Shown here in pieces: positions 44,801-56,909 of a DNA stretch of 64,000 nucleotides. A model generated the notes under the pieces. The model worked only from the letters and a program-made list of their open reading frames with translations. It searched no databases and was not told where the DNA came from. The stretch spans positions 2,976,001-3,040,000 of the forward strand of contig NC_092407.1 of the NCBI RefSeq assembly GCF_009017415.1, written 5' to 3'. A program made the translations under genes and the position numbers. Source of the stretch: Aspergillus flavus (taxonomy: Eukaryota; Ascomycota; Eurotiomycetes; Eurotiales; Aspergillaceae). Position 1 is the stretch's first letter, and each line of letters starts with the position of its first letter.

Positions 44801-47800
44801 CGGCGGAGACAGCACCTCTGTGATCAGACCCTGTTATGTTACTCAACATATATAGTAACGGTACGTGCGCTATCCAAGGTACTGCACCTTCATCAGTTCA
44901 GATGATGATTCCTATCTTTACCTCTCGCTTAATTTTCTCGCCCACTCATTCACCTCATCGGTTCTACAACTTCCCTTTTGGTTTTCCAAAGTTTGGAGCG
45001 GAATAGCCGAGAGATCTGCCCTTTTAGAGAAATTGTAAGGACTTATCTTGGCAATCCTCTTGTCGATCTGAGCTGGCGATACAGTACAAAGACGGCTAGG
45101 AAGAGGGTCTTAATGTCTAATTCTGTTTTTTTCCTTTGCTTTGCCTCAACCCCCGCCCCACTCTGCATCTGCGTGTCGAGCCGGGGACCGGACATTGAAA
45201 GGACCTCATAATTGGAGCCATGCTAGCCGATGGAGGCCTAACTCAAAACAGGGTAGGGCCTGTTTGCCAGACTTCCATCGGCCACGGGGGTCCCCACTTT
45301 TCAAGGTAGAAAGTCAAAGATCCATACTTGAACTTGGTGGTCCAACGGGGGAAACTTTGTTGTGTGTCTGCCTGTTTGAAACTTCCCCCCGGGGAGGAGG
45401 GGGTGTTCTGCATGATGGGGGGTGGTAGTGGAAAATAAATAAAAACGGTAGGGAGGGATTTTCGGAAAAATAGAAAAAATAAAAAAAAAAGATATTTTCA
45501 CATTGAATCTACTCCCGGTCCGTATTTGCGGTTGCCCCTTTGGTGCTTAGTGTCAATCAAAAGCAGTAGCTTGGACCAACCGGGAAGTGGGGCCCAGCAT
45601 CCATTGGAGGGGGGAAGTAGATCCAGCTCTAATCAACGTATCAGAATGCTAGGAACTGCCATGGGAAATGCATCCTCCACGGCTGCAAAATGTCCCGTGG
45701 CCTGAAGAATTTCGGCACCTCAAAGTCCGTACCCATGGCGCTGGTTGATGAAAGAACACGTTGTTGTATGGGTCAAACATTCCTCGACGAGGGGTAACAA
45801 CGCGAGGGATGGTACTGGACTCGGCAACACCACCAGGTAAGGGAAGGTCTGCCTTTCTCTTTTCCATTGAGAATTAATTATTACATCATGGAACAGAGGT
45901 CTCCGCGTCATTGGAATTTGAAAATCGTTATACTTTTCCCCGACAGCGTGTTTTGTCTCAGTCGCATGGAATCATACAACAGGATGATTGTCATGGGGTG
46001 GGCGGTTGGATCATACATTAATTAATTCACTACTATTATTATTGTTAAGCTCTGCGGGTGTACACGATAAATTACGAGTCGATCGTATCCATGTTGGTCC
46101 ATACTCGATCTAGACTGCCGTAATAACAATTAGCCACATAATCAGCACCCAACGTAGTCCGTACTTATGGAAGGAATAAGAAACAAGGCTGGAGTTTTCC
46201 TTATTTTTCCGACCCTGCAAGACAATATTATGATATTAATGGATATTTGATAGTGAAGGGGAAAGGAATAAACTTATCATGGCTGGTATTCGTATGACGT
46301 TAAAGTGATTCGTCATCGCAGGCTGGAGAGTAAAGAGAATTAAATTTACAGAATAAGAAGAAAGATAATACTGGGAGGGTTAGGGGACAAAAAGATGAAA
46401 ATGGAAAAAAGGAACAACCCCATTCATACTTAGTCCTCGACTCCTCGGTTGGCCACGATCTCGATACAGGCTGCTTTCACGTGGCCGCACTGAACGATCG
46501 TCCTCAGGGGTCCCACGGGCTGCGAACTACCGTCACTGTACTGTACTCGGTGGCACATGGACGGGCGAAAAAAGTACCCGGTACCTCCTTGCAGAAGCAG
46601 AGTGCTCAATCAGCATTGGTCATTCAGAAATATGCTTCTGTTCAGATCATTTTCCCTGATGGGATTCAGATTCGGCATCCGGTTGAAGTCTTGCCCGAAG
46701 GTTCTTCGGTGCTAAAATACAAGCTCAGGGTACCAGATAGTCGATGTTAACGCCGAAGCTGTGGATGATTGTCCATGATATGTTGGTTGGTATACATACA
46801 TACAAATCATGCACATAGCGGGTAATATTATGTATAAATCATACAAGGTATGACCTTGTACCCAACGTGTCATGACAGCTCCGCACACACCGAACCGATG
46901 CATTAGCGACCGGGGCAGTCTTCCAGGAAGGTGATAAAATACCCTGGGATAATATAGCGTCGTATCTACCGACTAAAGGAGCTTAGTAGGATAATCTTAG
47001 GGCTCTGTTTTTTTTTTTTTTTTTTGGTAGTGTTTCCCGTAAGTCTCACTCAAGTCTTCTCTCTCCCTTGCACCTGTTCCCCAAGCCCCGACCAGTCAAG
47101 GAAAGGAAGAATGAAGCTTCGTTGAGTCGAGAATGACGACAGAAAGAAGATGAGTAATATTTTGACTTTCAGCGAGGAAAAACACATGGCAACCACGGTG
47201 GAATGATCGCCGCTAAGGAAAACTTGGTTTGTCACTCAAGGTTCTGGACTATCCGTCGGTGTTCACTGGTCCAGCCACTGAGCAAGCCAAGAATTCAGGA
47301 AGGGTGCGTGGTTCTAAGTCACTAGTCAAGTGTCTTGCTTATTTGCGTAGTATATTTTTCTCGAGCCACAGAAGAATAAAAATCACAAAGATATCGTGGT
47401 CATGCAACCATCCACCTCTTGATACATCAAAAGTAGTTATTCTTTCTTTCTTTTTCTTTTCTTGATCTTCTCTTGGGGCACCCTAGACTTCATCTCTGAG
47501 GGGATGGAACGCAAACACTTACTCCATGTCAGGAGGCGCCAATAGCATAATGAAGCCAACAGCTGCATTCATACAGTATCATCACCCCGCTCAGGTGGAA
47601 TGTGACCATGGACATGCATGCATACATGCATATACACATGTGGGCAATGTGCAGATAGTAGGAGAGTGCATCGTTGAACCGGGGCATGATCTACTACTTT
47701 CCCCATCCCTCCTTCCTGCCCTTACCTGCCAAGGTTCAGTCACGGTGGGAATCAGCACTACTAAACGGGGTATAGTAGTATTCACTACTTTGGATTTCCT

Positions 47801-49646
47801 CCAAAACCCAAGTAGCCAAGCCGTTGTCATATCCACCATGATGGATGATCGCCAGGCTAGTCTCATCCCTTCCTGTCCACATGGAGCTGGAAATGTCCAA
47901 ATGATATGGCGTCTCCTAGTGGATTGGTGCTTCACCGACTTCTGGCGCAGCCACTGTTAGACAGGTGTTACTTCCCAATGGTGCCCTTACTCATGTCTCT
48001 GCGGAGCTTTGGAAGCGGATTCTGATTCATTGACACAAGGTGTCAGACGATGAAACAATATTCCAGATTATGTAAGAAACACGATCAATGGAAGAACAAA
48101 TGCACAGTCATCCGCTAGTCAGATAATCTGTACCTGATAGGTCTGACATCCCGTGATCTCAGCCCTTTTTTTTTGTCTGGGCGTGTATCATCTCAAAGGA
48201 CGATCAACCTTCTGTATTTCTCTTGTCGGCAACGGTCCCGAAATCCTAACCTTCCTGGTTTATTTTATTTTTTCTTTATTTCTTTTTCTTTCTTGTTTAA
48301 CTTGGTTCTCATTCGAAATTAAATTATTGTTCCTTTTCTTTGCTCATTAAAAGTTAAAAGTCCACATCGTCGAGAAAAGGCCGGCTGGTGCTAAAGGACT
48401 GCAGATCTGACAACTTACAAGCCCCCCCAGTTAGCGCAGGCAGCCCACCAAATCAGATCCCCCACTCAGACGCCATGGTGGTACGAGGTACAGAACATTC
48501 CCACGGAGTTTTTTGTACCATTCGACTAACGACAAGGGGTACCAAAACCTGGGCTAATTCCTGCACCATCTTCGCCTCGATAATCTGTCCTGTAACCCCG
48601 AGTCGGCAAGTAATTGGGCAAGCATGTCAGGGTGACACGGCGCCATCATCCACCATGCCGGAGGAAGGCCCGTGTTCCTTGTACGACAATAATTCCCCCC
48701 TCCCTTATCGTCTCTCCCGCGTGCTCCTCAAAATACCTTTTTCCCATTTGGTGTCGATGGACCGTTAGAATTAGTCCTGGACGGGATAGAGATAGATCGC
48801 CCAACGAAGATAGATATAGACGCATGCAATGACCCACACGAGGCGTGCCTCAAGTTCAGGTGGTTTCTTTTTTCCTTAGTGACCCCCCTGTAGCACTCTC
48901 TCGGACTTGATTACGACTATAAAGCAACAATGATGCCGGCGAGGGGAAAAGTCTCGACCCTGACGGCTTTGAGCGGGGTGGGATTTCATCGGGATCAACT
49001 TCATCTGAGCGAAACTATAATTGGCTAATCAATCACACCATGGTGAAAGTCCGCTACGGGGCTGCAGACCTTATGTGTGTGACAAGACAGGGATATCGGG
49101 ACGAGTTAATATCCCAATTATCGATCCTCGGGGATGGACAATGAGAACGAGGTCTGCTCTTCACTCCACGCCCAAGGGGGTGGGGGCAAGGTCCCCTGTC
49201 TAGCGCCAGGTTCCTGACACGCTAATTGGGTACCGCCTATGCCTTGTCATCTACTTTAATATGGTGATGAAGCATGGTGCATCAACGACCTGCCTGTTTT
49301 GGTATAGGTCCACATTTAAGGCTTGCACATGGGATAACACGGAGACAGGTGGTGAATATTTGCCGAGCTTGAAGTCGTGCTGAGCCTGCGGCGCTAGTTG
49401 CGATAAATGCTCCGTTAGCGCTTTGCTCCCTGTCATGGAGAGCAATCTCATAGACTCTGATTGTCGGTTTTTCCACTAGTGAGGCGGCGGGATGAGACTT
49501 TGGTTGGATTAGTCGCTCCAGGGGGTAAACTGGAGAAGGAGAAAAAAAAATTCGCCATGGCCCCGGGCTGGCTGGTTCTAGCCATGCGTGAACACCTATA
49601 TGGAGACTACGCCATGTCAAGAGATATGGCAAAAAGAAAGAAGACG
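41809..49646. other. Gene-free interval upstream of the bHLH gene (7.8 kb)
   Basis: No reading frame here shows a domain or a convincing spliced model. The first ~1.8 kb (to about 43600) is the bHLH upstream region, with purine-rich and A-rich stretches (42480-42545, 42840-43010). Further features are only simple sequence: A-rich 43740-43800, a GTACGTACCCGTACC cluster near 44409-44423, CCCCGGGG at 45388, a poly-T run at 47008-47025, and ATGCATGCATACATGC repeats near 47613. No rRNA or additional tRNA was found. Confidence 0.55.
47008..47025. repeat. Poly-T run of 18 bases
   Basis: Uninterrupted T on the + strand in the gene-free interval. Simple sequence, no function inferred. Confidence 0.9.
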
Positions 49647-49718
49647 AGGTCGTGCCCGGGATCGAACCGGGATTACAGGAATCAGAATCCTGGGTGCTAA
49701 CCATTACACTACACAACC
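49647..49718 (-). tRNA. tRNA-Gln, anticodon CUG (tandem copy 1)
   Basis: 72 bases, no intron. Acceptor stem GGTTGTG pairs with CACGACC (one G-T pair), discriminator T. The anticodon stem CAGGA/TCCTG closes the loop TTCTGAT with anticodon CTG. T arm CCCGGTTCGATCCCGGG carries the B box. A T-rich stretch follows the 3' end. Confidence 0.94.
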
Positions 49719-49799
49719 AATTGTTGTTGATGCTGTTAGAACTTTAACATTATGGACCTAAATTAGTTTGTGGTAGGGACAAAGCAAAAAAGAAAACAA

Positions 49800-49871
49800 A
49801 GGTCGTGCCCGGGATCGAACCGGGATTACAGGAATCAGAATCCTGGGTGCTAACCATTACACTACACAACC
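49800..49871 (-). tRNA. tRNA-Gln, anticodon CUG (tandem copy 2)
   Basis: Identical in sequence to the copies at 49647 and 49956, same strand, offset 153 bases from the first. A T6 terminator lies just downstream on the minus strand. Confidence 0.94.
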
Positions 49872-49955
49872 AGTTGTTGTTGCAGCCCTTGATTTTTGGC
49901 ACTATGACTCTAAACATATTGTCCTGGGAGTAGGGAAAAAGTAAAGAAAAATAAG

Positions 49956-50027
49956 AGGTCGTGCCCGGGATCGAACCGGGATTACAGGAATCAGAATCCT
50001 GGGTGCTAACCATTACACTACACAACC
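49956..50027 (-). tRNA. tRNA-Gln, anticodon CUG (tandem copy 3)
   Basis: Identical to the two other tandem copies, offset 156 bases from copy 2. A TTTTTCTTT tract follows the 3' end. Confidence 0.94.
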
Positions 50028-51895
50028 GTTGTTGTGTGCAGCGGCTCATATTTTAGTCTCTAGAGCCAAAATATTGGGAGAAGGTGGCTCACACCACTGT
50101 ATATCGTTATTATACACCAGGATCCTTTCTTTTCTAGCCTGGTGGTATGGAATGACACGGTTAGGGGGTAGAGCTTCGCGCAACAGACTCCGACAGCGTG
50201 GCGCATGGCTGGGCTTCCACTCGGAACTTGACTCGGCCATTCCAAGCTCTGTATCTCCGATCTCTGTGTATATAATCCGTACTACATGGGCAGATATTGT
50301 ATATACACTGGTGGTCATCCATGGTAGGTGATCGACATCTCGGGGAGAACACTGGCAGATGATTAAAGGAAAGATTGCTTAACCTGACTTGGACAGTTAC
50401 CAGCCAACCTAACTTATGATCGACGACTATAGTTAAAGGTGAGACGCTACCCTTATGCATTGTCCACCGCCCAGGGCGCTTACCAGCCGTCCTTGTGTGA
50501 GGGGGATAGATGTTTGTCCAGCCAATTTACAGGTATACTACCTGCACATCGTGTATGCGTGATATCATATTAAGGTGGCGAATATGGAACCTTACGGTCT
50601 ACATCTGAGTTGGGGGTTACGGTATCGGTTTCAATTAGTGAACGTTTCCATAACATATTCATTCTGACCTGGGTACGAAAACAAAATGGCTGGCTGGGGC
50701 TTTCCAACTGCCATTAAGGGGCTGCAATACTTATTTGCTGGCCACGACTTGGGAAGTGGTATCAAGGCCATATCCAAGTTTAGCATGGTAGATCTGCAGG
50801 CTATATAGGGCTACTGTACACAGGTAAGCACCACCACCTGATAGCTCTCAAATAGTCATCTGGCTGGGCCATCCCTGTCTGCTAGTCAAATGTGCTCACC
50901 GTCTAGAGTTTGCCTATTCGGTAAGGTGACACCTTCAGTTAGAGGATCTAAACGTCTTGTCCAACGGGACGCCACGCGGAGTCAGTGCGCCCTCGTCCAC
51001 TATGTGATTCCTCACATTCCATGTACGTACCAGCCTTGGCAACATTTCACTGGTGTGCTCTGATGGGATATCCCGGTATTTACTTCCGATAGCCAGGGGC
51101 ATAAGCTCTGGTCACATTAAGCGAAATTCTGGTACAGAAATCCCTTCTCCATGTGTTACAGCCTTGGCCCGCCTGGACCTGGGGCTGGGAGATGCATCAG
51201 ACAACGACATCTTAGTGTGGATATTCTTCAAGTTGCTAACTGTGATTTAGCCGTTTCATGGTTCGTGATCGGGTAACCTCAGAAATCTTCCCTATCCCAT
51301 ACTTCGTACCATTGACGTGATGCTCCCAATTTGTCATTTTATCGTTGGGCGATAAAACGCGGTCGTCGCTTTGAACTTGTCCTCTTGACTGTGTAGAGGA
51401 TTCTGACCCACAGATGCAACTTACTCCGTACTAGTATATTGGGGATTTCACGATTGCTTGTCTTTGTGGTTCGACTATTGAACCGTGGGGCGTTACAGGG
51501 TATATTTTGTAACAATGTATATGACCTAAGTTTGGATGTATACATGTTGCTCAGGTATCACTTGATGCGCTCAGGCACTGGGGCCTGGATCGGTGATGAT
51601 GGGCTGAACGATACATGTATATATTTTAGGATGGAGCAGGACCAACCTTATCAAGAAAAACATGCAGGAAAGATCAACCAATACACAACCGGAACGCTTG
51701 TATGGCCATAGTGTTATGTAAAGTAGACTTGGTTATGCTAAGCATATTCATATAGCCTTCAACTTAACCATACCTATTCCGATTATAGTTATATGCCGTG
51801 TGATAACCAATCCGGACATTGTTACTTTGACCGTTATTTTTATGTATATCAATATGTTATATAACATAATAAGTAACCATTTTTTAATAACTAGC
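50028..51895. other. Intergenic between tRNA-Gln array and the fourth tRNA-Gln
   Basis: 1.9 kb without a gene that I recognise. The last ~180 bases are strongly AT-rich. Confidence 0.55.
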
Positions 51896-51967
51896 GGTTG
51901 TATAGTGTAATGGTTAGCACATGAGATTCTGATTCTCATAATCCCGGTTCGATCCCGGGTACGACCT
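51896..51967 (+). tRNA. tRNA-Gln, anticodon CUG (diverged fourth copy)
   Basis: 72 bases with the same loop TTCTGAT and anticodon CTG as the tandem copies, opposite strand. It differs at nine positions, eight of which form four paired changes: acceptor pair 7-66 G-C to A-T, and three consecutive anticodon-stem pairs (C-G to T-A, A-T to G-C, G-C to A-T). All stems remain paired and the B box GGTTCGATCCC is unchanged. TTTCTTTTT follows the 3' end. Confidence 0.9.
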
Positions 51968-53192
51968 CGCAGTTTCTTTTTGCAATCTATCCCAATTGAT
52001 CTGGGTGTCAGTTTTGTGATATTTTCCTCCCTTGGCCATCATGTAACGTGGTTCAGTCTTTTCTCTTTAGGGTACCCGGTGAGATATGCCCATTATCTAT
52101 GACAATGCTCGACTGGACGCGCTATCATTTAGCGTACTGTCTGCGGAGTACTTGAGGTTGATGACCCTATGTTTAGCATGGTTATTGGCCATCATAACGT
52201 TGCTTTAGCTGGCGGCCTATGTGTTTACCGTCCAACTCAGTCCAGTGAGGGGTCTTCTCCCTGTTGAGTGTATAGTATAGATGATTGACAAGCCAGGTCT
52301 TAATCAGCATGTCAGTATACCACAGTGGAAGTATACCTGCTTGAAAGTAAGGTACATAACATTTGAAATATCAAAGATTAACCACACTCCTCGTGGAAAG
52401 TGTACATTCTTATATGATCATATTCAGGGCTATGCTGTGATGGGTTTCTGGATGTGTCGTTCTTCTAGTTCAAGACATCTTAAAAAACCTTTGAAATTCT
52501 ACCAAACATGTTGAATGTTGGCATGTGGTGACTGTCTTTGTTGACCATTAGCGTCGAAGATGAAACTATATTGAGCCATGATGAGTATACTTCCATGCCC
52601 GAAAACCAGCGATTCATAGATCCGTAAATGAAAGGGTCAATAAAAGTCCACTGTAAAGTTTCTCTCAGACCTAAGCCTGAAGTCAATGCATACTGACATC
52701 CATTGATACACAGCTAAATTAGGGTTAAGTGGGGTGTTTCACATCCTAGGTTCGTGTAACTTACAGGTCGGGATTGTAATGACCTGGATACTGGGTAGGA
52801 TAATTGCAAAACAGTCTAAGCGTGTAATTAATTAGGTCTGTACGACATGAAGAGGGATATGTTGCCGCCTGCTCGTCAATTGAGTTGGTCTGGGAGGAGG
52901 TTTATGCATATGGTCTATCATTGTGGCTGTGTGCATTCAGGTAGCCCCGTTGGTTAAGCCACTAAAGCGTCTGCTCTGTTTTCTAGTTGGGATACAGATA
53001 TTGCCACTGGAGATCATCATGCACTGACTAGGACAGTGAGTTCATAGCAGGCAGCAATAATTTGATTACTGCAAGAGTGAAACATTCAATCTACTTTTGT
53101 CATTTGGGTGGTGCCTAATGCTTGGTTCGTGAAAATAGTAAAAGTCATTGTATATACAAACGGACAATTGAAATTAGCCAAAATATAACATT
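51968..53192. other. Intergenic between tRNA-Gln and the prolyl hydroxylase gene
   Basis: 1.2 kb with only short frames; includes the 3' flank of the hydroxylase gene. A tRNA-like string near 52940-52995 lacks a T arm. Confidence 0.5.
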
Positions 53193-55191
53193 TTATTCCT
53201 CGTCAGCTTCCATCTCATCGTCCTCATCCTCGTCTTCGTCATCATCATTAAACTCCACACCCATCTCGCCGGTGATATCCCACCGGTCTCCCTTGGCGGC
53301 AGCGCTGACGTACTTGACAAACTTGAGGGTGCCGCTGTCGCGCAGAACAATACTAAGTCGGTTCCAGCCAGCAGCAGTGCTGAATAGGATGCCGTCATCT
53401 TCATCCGCGGCGGCAGAGCGGTAGATGGCTGCGTCACCCTCCTCTTCGTCGTCCCCAGCCATGTAGATCTCATAACCACCCACGGCGGGTTCCTCAGCGT
53501 CGCTCATAGGCTCCTTCTCCTTGGGATCGGCCTTCGGCTTTTTCTCGGACTCGCCGTTCTCGCCCTCTTCATCATCTTCCTCCTCCTCTTCCTCGTCAGC
53601 CTCCTTCTCCCATCCTGGCGTAGGGGTCAAGGAGAGCGTAAACTCCAATCGAGGTTCTTCCCCGTCGTAGCCGCTGGCTAGAGTGTAGTCCTGTCCGCGG
53701 CGGAAGCGGCGTGCCATAAAGTCGTAGCTTGTAAGGCGCTCCGCGCCGGTAATGGCGGCGAGCCATTTGCGGAATGCGGGGGAGGGAAAGACGTCGTTGA
53801 GCAACTCCTGAAAGGGGGTCTTCTCGTCCTGTGCAGCCGTCGAATGCTGCAGGAACATGTAGCGCTGCTTGTGAGGGGGACGGGCGACAGTCCATCCCGT
53901 CTGTGCCTGGATCTCATCTGATGATTGGGGAAGGGTCTTCTTCTCCTGCTCCTCGATATATTCCCGCACGCGGGCAGAGAATTTCTCTGACAGGAACTGT
54001 TCCAAGTTGAGCGATGACTCGTTGGTGAAGGTCTCCGACATCTCCTCCGCGATGTCTGGGGTGAGATAGGATGGTGCGATGTACTGGATCAAGAAATTGA
54101 GATCATCCTCAGTAAATTCGGTGTCGTTGGGTTGCTCCTCCACCTTGCCCTTGCCCTTGCCCTCAACCTCCTGCGACTCATTCTCGCACACGACCGGCTT
54201 GGGCTGGGGGAGGTCGTAGATGTCACCGCGTCCCTGAAGCTGAGCGAGACTGCTCCGCTCGGCAAGCTTCTCCTCTAGGCCCTCCTCATAGCCGTCTTCT
54301 CCCTTCTGAGGAATATGGAACCATCCACTGATGGCCATGCGCACCCGCTTCTTTGACCTGTCCTCACCCTCTTTGAAATGGTAAACCTCCTCGACGTCAT
54401 GGAAACTCTCACCAGGCTGAACGGTGAAGAAGCTCAGCTGGTTGAAGGCGGGCGGGATGCTGAGACTGAAGTCGGGGCTGGGGATCTTGACGTCTTCGCC
54501 CTGTGCATCCTTCTTCGTGGTCGTGGGGTACAGGCGCAGTGCACCACCCCATTCCGCCTGCCAGGGGGTGTCCGGATCAGTCAGATACAAGATGTAGCTG
54601 ACACGTCTGCTTCCAATGACATCGTCATGGCACAGAAGGTGGCATCCCTCGTTGTAGATGTTGATAGCCATATCGGTCTTGCGACCACTCAGCTTGCCCG
54701 AGCCAGTCACGGACGACAGGTACTCACGAAAGCGGGCGGAGTACATGGCATCACGGAGCTTCAGCAGGGAGGGGAGTCGCGACAGAGATGCATCGTCCAG
54801 CCCGTCCAGGTTCGCCAGATCTCCGGACTGAAAGATCTTGTAAATATCCGTCTCTTTCTCGGTGAAGTCCAAGTTCTCTTGGATTTCGTTGCGGACCGCG
54901 CGTAGCAAGGAAGGCTCGATTAGGGGATGGATGACTCCATGCTTGTACCTTGATTGATAATCAGCATTCTACACATGTGGATTCTTTTCTCCGGTGTGTG
55001 GTTGTGAGAACTCAGGTGTCGACGTACGGTGCGGACTCGGCGTATTGATCGGTATACTTCTGCTGCTCCGAGGGTTCAAAGAGGCCATCGCGGAAGCGCG
55101 CAGCGGCTTCTTCGCTCGTCAATGCCCGTCTCTTAGAATCCGGCTGTCCACTGCCACCCAAGGATTCTCTTCCTTCGGTCTTGCGCTTCAT
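53193..55191 (-). CDS. Ofd1/Tpa1-type 2-oxoglutarate, Fe(II)-dependent prolyl hydroxylase
   Basis: Exon 1 is 55191-55028 and exon 2 is 54948-53193. The 79-base intron (GTACGT...TCAAG) joins QYAESA to PYKHGVIHPLIEPSLLRAVRNEI; 639 residues. The N-terminal dioxygenase domain has the iron triad H162, D164 (in LLCHDDVIGS) and H238 (in ESFHDVEEV), and the 2-oxoglutarate Arg in KKRVRMAISGW at about 256-258. The C-terminal half is the second, non-catalytic double-stranded beta-helix typical of Tpa1/Ofd1, with an acidic low-complexity insert and acidic tail. Yeast Tpa1 and S. pombe Ofd1 hydroxylate ribosomal protein uS12 and influence translation termination; Ofd1 also controls the oxygen-responsive SREBP factor Sre1. 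Length and order match the family. A shared 0.67-kb divergent promoter separates it from the next gene. Confidence 0.93.
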
Positions 55192-55858
55192 ATTGTTCGT
55201 GATGTGAGGAAATTGGGAAGAGGGGAAGACGGAGAGATTTCCGGCCTGATTCGGTTTGGGAGAGGTCTTTTTTTTCTTCCTTTTTTTTTTTGGGCGGTGA
55301 GAGGTTCAAAGGCAGCGATCAGGCCACAAATCAGGCCATTGTCGACAGTCAAATTAATTACTTGATATAGTTTGGTGATTTTTCTTAATTATACATAAAA
55401 TTAATAATAATATAGAGCACTTCTCGTTCTTCTGTTAAAGTTTCTAGCGAGTTGATCTCATTTCTTTGGAGTATCAATAATGTTCATGATAATGTGTCTC
55501 AACTATTACTTACTGATCTTTTGACATGTATAGAATTTAATAGAAGATACCTCTAGGTTAGTAATTACTATAAGAATTACTAAAAATAACCATCGACTTA
55601 GAATAAAAGATGTATCGCATCGAAATGTGTACCTGAAAAGATGAGGGGCTGAGTTTTGACAAGAGAAGAAATAAAGTGTGCATTTAAGACGTCATCCGCC
55701 GATGAGCATAAACAACATCAATCAATCAATCGATCAATCGATCATCCACCACCGCCACAACAACAACCCGGCCACGCGATCATCATCTTCATTCCAGAAA
55801 TCAAAACAGAAAAACCCTAATCTTAGCGTCCGACATCCACACGGACAATTTAGGCACC
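55192..55858. promoter_or_regulatory. Divergent promoter region between the hydroxylase and a small unknown gene
   Basis: 0.67 kb with T-rich stretches beside both genes (TTTTTTTCTTCCTTTTTTTT near 55268-55289) and a strongly AT-rich centre (55370-55600). The right side holds the leader of the + strand gene with an ATCA repeat. Confidence 0.5.
55716..55747 (+). repeat. (ATCA)n microsatellite in the leader of the 257-residue gene
   Basis: About seven ATCA/ATCG units, ending some 110 bases before the ATG at 55859. Likely length-variable. Confidence 0.75.
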
Positions 55859-56632
55859 ATGCAGCCCACTCAGGACAATGATAGCAATCCGAATGATCGA
55901 CCAGGGACTCCACCGCGCCCGCCTTATTCCCCAGTAACTCCGGTCTTCGCTCATCTTGCCCCAGTCCAGAACGCCTCCACGTCCAACGGTGCACCATCAC
56001 ATCCCATTGTTCCCCCGGCCTCGTCGCCGTCGCCAACAAGTCGCACTGGCGGCGCAACAGCCTCGCTTCCTACGACACCGGCCGTCTTCGCGCCGGAGCC
56101 CGTTGCCGTGCCGATCTCAGAAAGCGAGAACCCCGATGCGATCGCGTTGCGGTCCACCATCTCGATTCTACAGCTTCAGAAGCAGCAGAGTCTGCGTGAT
56201 ATACGGACACTGGAGAGGCTGAAGCAAGCGGCGGCTGCCGATCCTGAGGGGTTTGCGCGCGAACTGGCGGCGGGGAATCTGACGGCGAAGGACCCGGGAG
56301 GTTTCGTGAATTTCACGCATGATGAAGAGGACGAGGATGATGAGATGAGGGACTCGAAGGAAGGAGGCGCGTTGGGTCTGGGGACCATACCTACGCCACA
56401 GAACGTGGTACGCATGCCACCGATCAACTGGAACAAGTATCAGATCGTGGGTGAGCCACTGGACAGGATGCACGAGGATCAACGACGACGTCCGTCTCCC
56501 GGAGAGCCTAGACGAGAGGAACCTGCGCAGCGGGCGCCGGAGCATGTTCTTGCATCACCGTACCGACCGCTAGTAGATAAACTAGAGAGCCCGGACAAAG
56601 TAAAGGGAGCCAGCAAGAACAAGAAAACATAA
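55859..56632 (+). CDS. Conserved-looking protein of unknown function, 257 residues
   Basis: One exon; the ATG follows a CACC context. I do not recognise a named family with certainty. Residues 1-92 are Pro/Ser/Thr-rich and disordered. Residues 94-140 form a strong amphipathic helix with Gln/Leu heptads (STISILQLQKQQSLRDIRTLERLKQ) followed by DPEGFARELAAGNL. An acidic patch (DEEDEDDEMRD, 155-164) comes next, then an ordered, probably conserved motif around 187-202 (PPINWNKYQIVGEPLD), and a basic Lys-rich C-terminus. Helix plus acidic patch plus basic tail without a membrane segment or signal peptide suggests a nuclear scaffold or chromatin-complex subunit; that is inference only. Real-gene support comes from the composition, the intact frame, and the divergent promoter arrangement. 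Confidence 0.75.
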   Translation: MQPTQDNDSNPNDRPGTPPRPPYSPVTPVFAHLAPVQNASTSNGAPSHPIVPPASSPSPTSRTGGATASLPTTPAVFAPEPVAVPISESENPDAIALRSTISILQLQKQQSLRDIRTLERLKQAAAADPEGFARELAAGNLTAKDPGGFVNFTHDEEDEDDEMRDSKEGGALGLGTIPTPQNVVRMPPINWNKYQIVGEPLDRMHEDQRRRPSPGEPRREEPAQRAPEHVLASPYRPLVDKLESPDKVKGASKNKKT

Positions 56633-56909
56633 AGATTGGAGAAGAGAATTTGTGATTGGGGAAGCTAGACTCTATGGTACGGTTTCATTTGAAACGGTTT
56701 CACTCTGAGCAATAACAACGGTAGCGTTCATTCATCATGTCTCGTTTACATGGAAGAAAGATAAGCAAGAAGACTGATGTATGCCTGCCGGTCTGTTACA
56801 AGTCGCTCTGCGAACGCCAAACTAAGTTAGGGGCTTTCGGTCTAGCAGGGTCAAAGAGAGCAATGACAGAATACCACAGCCGGCCGTGAAGGATAAATGG
56901 AGTATAGAT

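Larger units (their letters stand above)
49647..50045 (-). repeat. Tandem array of three tRNA-Gln units, 153-156 base period
   Basis: Each unit has the same 72-base tRNA, a 5' flank with TTGTTGTT-like sequence (GTTGTTGATGC, GTTGTTGCAGC, GTTGTGTGCAGC) and an A/G-rich 3' flank. The spacers are otherwise strongly diverged, so the genes have stayed identical while the spacers drifted. Confidence 0.8.

Noticed and set aside
47526..47960. 144-codon forward frame with a true ATG
   Set aside because: No recognisable domain, odd His/Cys-rich composition, opposite-strand frame of similar length, and no supporting splice or promoter context.
49282..50049. Minus-strand frames with repeated CSVMVSTQDSDSCNPGSIPGTT peptide
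   Set aside because: The peptide is the translation of the tRNA-Gln genes; the repeat is RNA-gene sequence, not a protein motif.
52940..52995. tRNA-like string (GTAGCCCCGTTGGTTAAGCC...)
   Set aside because: No T arm or B box follows and the ends do not form an acceptor stem.
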